From: Symbiodinium natans
Lineage: Eukaryota; Sar; Dinophyceae; Suessiales; Symbiodiniaceae
Reading direction: 5' to 3'
Assembly (NCBI GenBank): GCA_905221605.1
Contig: CAJNDS010002293.1
Location: 296,501-360,500 of the forward strand
DNA length: 64,000 bases
Position 1 is the first letter of the stretch. Each line of letters opens with the position of its first letter. This document shows positions 56,577 to 64,000 of this stretch, piece by piece. The notes beneath the pieces are model-generated. The model was not told the origin of the DNA and did not search any database. It worked only from the letters and a program-made list of their open reading frames with translations. The translations under genes and the position numbers were made by a program.

Positions 56577-56850
56577 GGACAAAATCTGCCTGGATCTACG
56601 CGGTGCTGTTTTCTTCCAAAGACGTGGCGCGTAGATCCAGGCAAAGTTTGTCCGTCATGTTTTCTGACAAAAATGATTGGACAAAATCTGCCTGGATCTA
56701 CGCGGTCCTGCTTTCTTCCAAAGACGTGGCGAGTAGATCCAGGCAAATTTTGTCTATGATGCTTTCTGACAAAAATGGTTGGACGAAATCTGCCTGGATC
56801 TACGCGGTGCTGTTTTATTCTAAAGACGTGGCGCCTAGATGGCGAAGCTT
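56577..56850. repeat. 102-bp tandem repeat with internal hairpin (about 2.7 copies)
   Basis: Starts at 56577, 56679 and 56781. TGCCTGGATCTACGCGG and its complement CGCGTAGATCCAGGCA sit about 25 bases apart in each full unit. Confidence 0.9.
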
Positions 56851-57114
56851 GCGATGTGGCTTTTTGGAGGAAAACTTGAGCCCAAAATCTTAGGTATCAG
56901 GGCTTGCGATTTAACTCTTTGCAGCAAAAAAAGACCCCACAATCACAGAAATAGAGCTTGCGATCTGGCTTGTTGGAGGTAGAATTAAACCCAAAATCTT
57001 AGGGACCAGGGCTTGCGATTTAACTCTCTGCAGCAAAAAAACCCGCAATCATAATGCAAAAATTTAATTACCTCGAGACCACAGGATCTTAAAGATTACG
57101 AAAAAACAAAAAAG

Positions 57115-57480
57115 ACTACAAAACGATTATAAGACTATTATATGAAGATGGTAAAAGATGATAAAAGATGATAAAGAGGATGAAAGATGATAAAAGGTGA
57201 TAAAAGGTGATAAAAGGATGATAAAAATGATAAAAAAAAATGATAAAGGGTGATAACGATAGAAGATGATTCAGATAAGGATGCTTTCCAAATGAGATCC
57301 CGAATTTTGACCCGATTAAAAGATGATAAAAGATGACAAAAAGATGATAAAGGATGATAAAAAGATGATATGAAGATGATAAGAAAAGCATATGAAGATG
57401 ATTAAACATGATGGAAGATAATAAAAAGAGATAATATGAGAGATGATAAAATATGATAAAAGATGATAAGAAGATGATAG
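57115..57480. repeat. Purine-rich GATGATAAAA repeat
   Basis: AAAAGATGATAAAAGATGAT phrases with many slips, about 365 bp. Confidence 0.85.
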
Positions 57481-57599
57481 GGTAAAGCAGCTGATTAATG
57501 TGTGGAAGCGGTTGAGAACGTGAGGGAGTGAAAAGTGAGCTGGGGGAGTAGGCATGGTGAGGGGGTTTGATGGTGGAGAGGGAGGGGGGGAGGGTTGGT

Positions 57600-58080
57600 G
57601 AAGAGAAAAACGTTTTTTTGTGATTGTTTAAACTTTAAACTCTTTTTGGATGGTGAGGGAAAGAGGGGTGGTGGTTGGGGGGGGTGCCCAGCCCTGTGCC
57701 AGGGCCTTGGCCCCCTTGACCCTCCCTGGCCCACCCTCCACCCCGAGCTGGCTCTCCAGCCCCTCCACCCTTCGGCCAGCCCTCCTTCAACCCCTCTCCG
57801 CTCCAGCGCCGCCCGCCCCAGCCCAGCCCACCCCAGCTCCAGCTCTTCAGCTCAGCCCTTGAAAGAGTGGGAAAGGGATGGCAGGGGAAGGGCGGGGGGG
57901 GTGGGGGCCCCTCCAGCCCACCCCAGAAGCCCAACACCCCCCCCTCCACGCGCGCCAAGCTGGCTCTCCACCCCCCCCACCCCCCCACCCCCCGACCCCC
58001 CCACCACTCTCCAGCGCCACGGGGGGGGGGGGGGTAGCTGCGGGGAGGGGGAGAGGGGTCTGGTGACTGGTCTGGAAAGG
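57600..58080. other. GC-rich low-complexity stretch, no gene
   Basis: CCCAGCCC/CCACCCC-type text with poly-G (58020-58034). The Pro/Ser or Gly-rich frames lack any domain. Confidence 0.5.
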
Positions 58081-58084
58081 CCCC

Positions 58085-59680
58085 AGAATTAAATTTATTT
58101 AAGTTATTTAAATTATTTAAATTATTTAAATTATTTAAATTATTTAATAGGGTCAATTAAATAAAATAAATAATTTAAATAATCTTGCTTATTTAAATTA
58201 TTTAAATTATTTAAATTATTTAATGGGAGGCAATTAAATAATTTAAATAATTTAAATAATTTTTGCTTATTTAAAATATTTTAATTATTTAAATTATTTA
58301 ATAGGGGTCAATTAAATAATTTAAATAATTTAAATAAATTAAATAATTTAAATAAATTTAATTCAGGAAACTTTCCAGACCAGCCAGAAAAAAAATCAAT
58401 TAAATAATTTAAATCCCGCAGTTTAATTAAATCATTTACTTGAGCTGTCGGATTTAAATTATTTAATTGCTTTGCTGGTTGGCCTGGAAAGTTCCCGGAA
58501 TTAAATTTATTTAAATTATTTAAATTATTTAAATTATTTAAATTATTTAAATTATTTAAATTATTTAAATTATTTAAATTATTTAAATTATTTAAATTAT
58601 TTAAATTATTTAATAGAGGTCAATTAAATAAATTAAATAATTTGAATAATTTTGCTTATTTAAATTATTTTGATTATTTAAATTATTTAATGGGAGTCAA
58701 TTAAATAATTTAAATAATTTTTGCTTATTTAAATTATTTTAATTATTTAAATTATTTAATAGGGGTCAATTAAATAATTTAAATAATTTAAATAAATTAA
58801 ATAAATTAAATAAATTTAATTCAGGAAACTTTCCAGACCAGCCAGAAAAAAATCAATTAAATAATTTAAATCCCGCAGTTTAATTAAATTATTTAATTGA
58901 GCTGTCGAATTTAAATTATTTAATTGTTTTGCTGGTTGGCCTGGAAAGTTACCGGAATTAAATTTATTTAAATTATTTAATTTATTTAAATTATTTAAAT
59001 TATTTAAATTATTTAATAGGGGTGAATTAAATAAATTAAATAATTTAAATAATTTTGCTTATTTAAATTATTTAAATTATTTAATGGGAGGCAATTAAAT
59101 AAATTAAATAATTTAAATAATTTTGCTTATTTAAATTATTTTAATTATTTAAATTATTTAATGGGAGTCAATTAAATAATTTAAATAATTTAAATAATTT
59201 TTGCTTATTTAAATTATTTTAATTATTTAAATTATTTAATAGGGATCAATTAAATAATTTAAATAATTTAAATAAATTAAAAAATTTAAATATATTTAAT
59301 TCAGGAAACTTTCCAGACCAGCCAAAAAAAAACAATTAAATAATTTAAATCCCGCAGTTTAATTAAATTATTTAATTGAGCTGTCGGATTTAAATTATTT
59401 AATTGTTTTGCTGGTTGGCCTGGAAAGTTCCCGGAATTAAATGTATTTAAATTATTTAAATTATTTAAACTATTTAATAGGGGTCAATTAAATAAATGAA
59501 ATAATTTAAATAATTTTGCTTATTTAAATTATTTAAATTATTTAAATTATTTAAATTATTTAAATTATTTAATGGGAGGCAATTAAATAAATTAAATAAT
59601 TTTGATATTTTTGCTTATTTAAATTGTTTTAGCTATTTAAATTATTTAATGGGAGTCAATTAAATAATTTGGGAATTTAT
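58085..59680. repeat. TTTAAATTA tandem repeats with three TIR blocks
   Basis: AAATTATTTAAATTATTT repeats over 1.6 kb. A non-repetitive ~146-bp block is inserted at 58357-58503, 58815-58961 and 59295-59441 (spacing about 458 and 480). It has inverted ends (TTAATTCAGGAAACTTTCC and the complement of TTAATTCCGGGAACTTTCC) and the centre CCCGCAGTTTAATTAAA. A half end is at 58068-58090. Confidence 0.9.
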
Positions 59681-59796
59681 GGAATAGGGTTTAGGGCTAA
59701 GGATAGGTGTTTGTGGCTCAAGGGATGATATGGGCTCAAGGAGCTCAAGAGCCAAGAGATGCTCAGGACTCGTTGTCCGGGTAGAGGGCGGGGGCA
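59681..59796. other. Leader between AT repeats and the LINE ORF
   Basis: About 115 bases with GGGTTTAGGG and repeated GGCTCAAGG phrases (59716, 59734). No promoter can be assigned. Confidence 0.35.
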
Positions 59797-62700
59797 ATGG
59801 CTGAAGGGTGCGGCCTCCTCTCTGCTCAGTTGTTATGGGACTGGGTTTGGCTAGTGTTCTGTATCGGAGTCTTCGTGAAAGGCTCTTGCACGGAGCGCGA
59901 ATTGGATCAGCAAAGAGGGGCAGGGAAGGTTACCAAGTCGAATGGACGTCGCTTCAGAGTCCACCAACGTTCAGACAGGTTGCGCATGAATGGTAGAGTG
60001 GTGTTCTTGGTGTTGTTGTTGGGGTCCACTATTTTCCATGTTGTCATTGAGAGCAAGGGTCGCTTGGGTTGTTTGGGAGATCCCATGTTGTGGTATTCTC
60101 ATGGATGTGCGTCATTCGTTTCGGGAGGCAAGTGGGATCGCCGCTTGGGGTGGATTCAGCCCAATCAGCTATTTTATTTGCATCATTTGAGATCTTGTGC
60201 AGCCAGCCCCTGGGGTGCAACGAGAGGCTGCTCATCGAGCACAAATGGTCTTGGCACGGACGTGCCAATCATGTACGGTATCTTGAGTCCGCTTCGTATG
60301 ACTCGAGTGCGGTTCTTTCAGGGTCTCTATCTTGGCACGTTGTGTTGGTGGACTTATCGAGTAGAGGACCGCTTGAGATGTGTGGTTTCAGGAATAAGCA
60401 TGTTGGCGTGGGTCTTCGATTTTCATTTCGATCGGAGTATCTGTCGAGGTATTTCGGTGTTGGGAGGATTTTGGTTGAGTAAACAAATGCCTATCGGGGG
60501 ACGTTTGTTGCTGCTTGCTATCGTAGGGTCGTACCCGGCTTTTCCAAGAGAGGTAGCGTCTTCCACTCTCGGAGGGGTTGCGGACATGGAAGTGGACGAA
60601 GATCAGGTGAGAGTCTTTGATGCCCGAGATTCGGTTGGTGCAGATGCTGAGCTGGCTGAATTATTTGGGTGCGGTATCGAAGAAATCCAACAATTGGCTC
60701 GGGACTCATTGCCAAGTGGACCGCGGAGTGTGCAGCACACTTTGTATTGTCCCATCGCGGGTTGTGCTAGGAGTCGGGGTGTGGGACCAGCTTGGCAATC
60801 AAAGGAGGCTTTGAGAGCTCATGTCGATTTGCACTGCATCGGGGAATTACAGGGGCGTCCAAGCGACGCCTGGTTACACGAGCAATGTTGGCAGGGTTGT
60901 CGAGTGTGTGGTAAAACTTTGAGCACTCGCATAGCTTCCGGAGTCCACGCTAAATGTTGGCCTCAAGTTAGACCATCTGGTCATCTTGTGACCCCTCACT
61001 CCGCGCAGGACGATCTTCCAACTCTACAGGATATCCTCACTTGTCCGATCTTCACTAAAGATTATCTCCCGGCAGAGGTTTGGCCGTTGGTTCGGATCGA
61101 GTATGCTAAACTGCTTTCTGCTGTTGTTTCTCAAAACCGACTTGACGCATGGGATCCTTTGCCGACTGAAGTAGGAGGTCGAGGCGTTGGAGACGACACT
61201 GTAGGGCAAGCCCAAGCTCGCAGGGCGTGGATTGAGTTACTGATGTTTCCCAAAAGTGTCTGTAGGCAAAATCGGAGAGGCCAACGTCGTGGTCAAGCTA
61301 TTGCCTTCACGAAATCCCTTTTGACTCGGTGGAGATTGGGAGAACGAAAGGGCTTATGGGATGAGGCGGTGATGGCTGCTCGTACTCGCAAACCAAGGGG
61401 AGACTCGAACCAGACTCTGGAACGTAGAGAGGCCGAGGTTAGACGGTTGGTGGCTTTGGGGCGTTCGGGGCAAGCGATGAAACGTTTAGTCTCCCCGGGT
61501 TTGGCCGCTTCCAATGAGCAAATTCGTCAAAAATTGCTTGCGAAATTTCCTCCGAGCCCAGCTGGAAAGCTTCAACGCACCGCGCTGCCGCCGACCCCAG
61601 AGATCCCATTGGATGTTCTGTTCCAGTCCCTCAAATCGTTTCCTACTGGTTCGGGGCCTGGCCCTGACGGTCTTCGAGCCGATTTCTTGAAAGGATTTGT
61701 GGGTCATTCGTTGGATTCTGAATATTTGATGACGCTTCATCGCTTCATTCGGATCGTTGTCGACGCTGAGTTACCTGAAGGCTTGCGGCCATGGATAGCT
61801 GGTGGGACGTTGGTCGGGGTTGGCAAGGTCGACAAGTCAGGGCACCCTGTCGCGCTCGACCAGGACGCTCGTCCTATAGTCATGGGACAAGTTTTCCGTA
61901 AACTCGCCTTCAAATGTTCGTTTAGGCTTGACTCGGGTACGATTAAGGCTCGACTTCTCCCTCGTCAGCTCGCTGTCGCGGTAGGAGGGGGAGCGGAGGC
62001 TCTCGTCCACTCAACTCGAATGTGGGTTGCTCAGAACAAGTGTAACCAGGACATGGTGCTCCTGCAGAAGGATGTGAAAAACGCCTTCAACACTGTTCAT
62101 CCCCACGAATTCCTCATCGATTGTAGACAATACGCTCCGGCTTCGTCTCGTTTCGCTGAATGGTGCTATGGAGCTCCTTCCCATTTAGTATACGAAGGCG
62201 AACTGTACCCCAGTTCTCGAGGGCAACAAGGTTGTCCGCTCATGATGGCCTTGTTCTGCTTGGTGCGGAGGCGTCATGCCGAAGAAGCTCGGGAGGCCGC
62301 CGGGAGTTCGCCCCCTTTTGAGCCGGAGTACGCTGATGACAGTTTTAGTGGCGGTCGGGTCCAAGATGTTCTCCGTTGTTTCCGGGAAGAAATCAAACTC
62401 GCTGAGAAGTATGGATTTTCGTACGATCTGTCGCAATGCACTTTGTATTTGCTGGCGGGGGATGAGTTTCGCGGAGATGTGTCGGGTTTCCAAGCTCTCG
62501 GAGTTCGGATTCAAACCGGTACCGATATCCAGATGTTGAAAGCTCCGGTTTGTGGGCAGACTCCCTTCATGAAAGAACTTTGTGATGGCAAAATCGCCCG
62601 CTTCGAACAATTGTTCCGAGCTTTGGAACAATTACAGAGTCGTCATGTTGCCTTCCACCTTCTCCAGAAGACAATGGGTTTCTGTCAACTGCAATTCCTT

Positions 62701-63906
62701 GCTCGAACCTCCCCGCGCCACTTCCTGGAAGGGTTATTCACGTGGTATGATGCTAGGTACCGCCAGGCTCTAGAGAATATTTTGGGGCGTGCGATTCCGG
62801 ATGTTTCGTGGCGCCAGGCGTGTCTCCATCCGAAGCATGGTGGCCTTGGATTGACCCCAGAATCGTTTCCCATAGGAGATCACGACTGTCATCGGGCTGA
62901 TATTGCGTACGTTGTGGCCTCTCGATTTACGTCGGAGTTATGTGCTCAGTTGGTCACTCTTCATCCTAACTATTCTATTTTGGGGTGGGCGGTTGCCATA
63001 CAGCGCCTTGAAGCCCTGTGTCCCACTTGGAAGGATGCTTTTCAGCGGGATGATACGAGGCTGAAATTTCAGGAGCTGGTTGCGCAAGGAGTGGAGGCGT
63101 CGCGCAGAACATTTCTTGGCACCCTCTCTTCGTTGGATCTCACGAGAATGAAATCTTACGGCGAGAGTTGGGCTGATGGGTGGGTGTGTAGTGCTCCGAA
63201 TCTCACGTTTGGGACTTGTTTTACCAATGTTGCATTTTCTGATGCTTTATCTATGCGACTTGGTCTTCAAGTATTTGACGGAGATGAAGGATGTGGTATG
63301 TGCCCCCAAGTTTCGGATAGTTGGGGTCATCATTGTATCGCTTGTCCGATGATCGGTAAAACGCCACTTCATAATTGTGTTCGAGACGAGATTTTTCGAG
63401 GTCTTTCAGGGGGTGGTATTGGGTTGAAGTTAGAACCGAGTGGCTTGTTGCCAGCGACGCCCGATCTTCGACCAGCTGATATCCTCACGATCCCGACCCC
63501 TCTGTGTAGACAATCCGCTTGGAACTTCCTTCCACGTGTGGCACTGGACTTTGCGATAGTTTCTCAGTTTATTGCTGGTGGTAGCGTCTCTAATACGGAA
63601 CGATACGCTGAACAGAAGCGAACGAATCGACAAATCCAGCAACGTTGTCATGAGCAAGGGATAGGTTTTGAACCGATTGTGTTCGACTATGCCGGTGGTT
63701 TGAATGTAGAGGGACGACGTATACTGGACTCGTTGTGCAAAGCTGCAGATGAACCCCTCGGACGGCCGCCAGGCCGAACGCGGAGCCTGTTGCAGGAGCG
63801 TATTTCTATACTCTTGCAACGCCACGTGCATGTCTGCTTGGAGCGCCGTCGCACTGTTCATCGCCGGGAGCCTGAGATACTTGCAGAGAATTTCGTGCTT
63901 GCTTGA
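59797..63906 (+). CDS. Non-LTR (LINE-type) retrotransposon reverse transcriptase, 1369 aa
   Basis: RT motifs are clear: GSGPGPDGLRADF ahead of the palm, motif A LLQKDVKNAFNTV (D759), motif B SSRGQQGCPLMMAL, and YADD at 845-848. Upstream are zinc-finger-like sequences (C318-x4-C323 ... H342-x3-H346, and CWQGCRVCGK). Downstream is a Cys/His knuckle starting C1166-x2-C1169 with HHCIAC, then RPADILT (D1228), LDFAIV (D1251) and E1272-x-K1274. That arrangement resembles the restriction-like endonuclease at the C-terminus of R2-type elements, in contrast to an N-terminal AP endonuclease, which I do not see. The first ~263 residues are hydrophobic and unlike LINE proteins, so M264 (base 60586) is a plausible true start. 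The 3' end of the element lies beyond the window or in its last 90 bases. No 5' boundary is evident. Confidence 0.9.
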   Translation: MAEGCGLLSAQLLWDWVWLVFCIGVFVKGSCTERELDQQRGAGKVTKSNGRRFRVHQRSDRLRMNGRVVFLVLLLGSTIFHVVIESKGRLGCLGDPMLWYSHGCASFVSGGKWDRRLGWIQPNQLFYLHHLRSCAASPWGATRGCSSSTNGLGTDVPIMYGILSPLRMTRVRFFQGLYLGTLCWWTYRVEDRLRCVVSGISMLAWVFDFHFDRSICRGISVLGGFWLSKQMPIGGRLLLLAIVGSYPAFPREVASSTLGGVADMEVDEDQVRVFDARDSVGADAELAELFGCGIEEIQQLARDSLPSGPRSVQHTLYCPIAGCARSRGVGPAWQSKEALRAHVDLHCIGELQGRPSDAWLHEQCWQGCRVCGKTLSTRIASGVHAKCWPQVRPSGHLVTPHSAQDDLPTLQDILTCPIFTKDYLPAEVWPLVRIEYAKLLSAVVSQNRLDAWDPLPTEVGGRGVGDDTVGQAQARRAWIELLMFPKSVCRQNRRGQRRGQAIAFTKSLLTRWRLGERKGLWDEAVMAARTRKPRGDSNQTLERREAEVRRLVALGRSGQAMKRLVSPGLAASNEQIRQKLLAKFPPSPAGKLQRTALPPTPEIPLDVLFQSLKSFPTGSGPGPDGLRADFLKGFVGHSLDSEYLMTLHRFIRIVVDAELPEGLRPWIAGGTLVGVGKVDKSGHPVALDQDARPIVMGQVFRKLAFKCSFRLDSGTIKARLLPRQLAVAVGGGAEALVHSTRMWVAQNKCNQDMVLLQKDVKNAFNTVHPHEFLIDCRQYAPASSRFAEWCYGAPSHLVYEGELYPSSRGQQGCPLMMALFCLVRRRHAEEAREAAGSSPPFEPEYADDSFSGGRVQDVLRCFREEIKLAEKYGFSYDLSQCTLYLLAGDEFRGDVSGFQALGVRIQTGTDIQMLKAPVCGQTPFMKELCDGKIARFEQLFRALEQLQSRHVAFHLLQKTMGFCQLQFLARTSPRHFLEGLFTWYDARYRQALENILGRAIPDVSWRQACLHPKHGGLGLTPESFPIGDHDCHRADIAYVVASRFTSELCAQLVTLHPNYSILGWAVAIQRLEALCPTWKDAFQRDDTRLKFQELVAQGVEASRRTFLGTLSSLDLTRMKSYGESWADGWVCSAPNLTFGTCFTNVAFSDALSMRLGLQVFDGDEGCGMCPQVSDSWGHHCIACPMIGKTPLHNCVRDEIFRGLSGGGIGLKLEPSGLLPATPDLRPADILTIPTPLCRQSAWNFLPRVALDFAIVSQFIAGGSVSNTERYAEQKRTNRQIQQRCHEQGIGFEPIVFDYAGGLNVEGRRILDSLCKAADEPLGRPPGRTRSLLQERISILLQRHVHVCLERRRTVHRREPEILAENFVLA

Positions 63907-64000
63907 AGATTACTTACGTTTACCAGGGTGGTGATCGGCGCTGGCCTTTTCTATAGGAAAATGATGTTCCTCGCTACAGGCCCCTCGCGCAGGTCTTGAG

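Noticed and set aside
57595-58156. Pro/Ser-rich and Gly-rich frames
   Set aside because: GC low-complexity DNA without start context or domain.
59710-59745. Spliced-leader copies (GTGGCTCAAGG, GGGCTCAAGG)
   Set aside because: Only 8-10 bases match and they look like a local repeat.
1-64000. CRISPR array or bacterial defence island
   Set aside because: Repeats are telomeric, satellite or TIR types; no cas-like genes and the gene structure is eukaryotic.

Overview
The window looks like nuclear DNA of a dinoflagellate, probably a Symbiodiniaceae-like or related core lineage. The evidence is: dozens of plant-type telomere repeats (TTTAGGG/CCCTAAA) scattered in both orientations from base 345 to about 30 kb; a gene split into many small exons with GT, GC and apparent GA donors; many introns that are short terminal-inverted-repeat elements (introner-like); a giant retrotransposon polyprotein with CCCH-finger gag; and a 13-base match to the dinoflagellate spliced leader. 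No rRNA, tRNA, CRISPR or bacterial operon features were seen.

Layout. (1) 1-11.4 kb: gene-poor, telomere-repeat-rich DNA with a GC-rich minisatellite (about 6.0-6.3 kb), an inverted-tandem satellite (8.66-9.32 kb) and a region of decayed telomere-like repeats holding four copies of a 37-bp palindrome (9.3-11.4 kb). (2) 11.6-21.6 kb: more telomere arrays, several TIR/MITE families and one recognisable exon-like fragment (11.7-11.9 kb). (3) 21.86-29.65 kb, minus strand: a multi-exon ABC exporter gene (TMD followed by NBD) whose introns carry TIR elements and telomere repeats. (4) 31.47-32.05 kb, minus: terminal exon of a COPI-associated/TVP15-like membrane protein, with a weaker divergent plus-strand exon at 32.28 kb. 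(5) 33.97-51.22 kb, minus: a roughly 17-kb LTR-type retroelement with two very long overlapping ORFs. ORF1 (3661 aa) has gag, a protease-like motif, RT thumb plus RNase H, integrase, and then the RT palm, so the pol gene is circularly permuted. ORF2 (1582 aa) begins in another frame inside the end of ORF1. It carries a KptA/Tpt1-type RNA 2'-phosphotransferase domain, several zinc fingers, a SWIM finger, a membrane segment and a phospholipase-D (HKD) domain. (6) 51.2-59.7 kb: AT-rich DNA with microsatellites, a tandem family of about 35 copies with a ~730-bp higher-order period, hairpin repeats and TTTAAATTA repeats with a TIR block present three times. (7) 59.80-63.91 kb, plus: a 1369-aa non-LTR retrotransposon reverse transcriptase with zinc fingers and a candidate restriction-like endonuclease.

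The retroelement ORFs form one unit. ORF1 supplies capsid, RT, RNase H and integrase; ORF2 is an accessory protein joining two RNA/nucleic-acid-processing enzyme folds to nucleic-acid-binding fingers. The ABC and COPI-associated genes are ordinary host genes lying in repeat-rich DNA.
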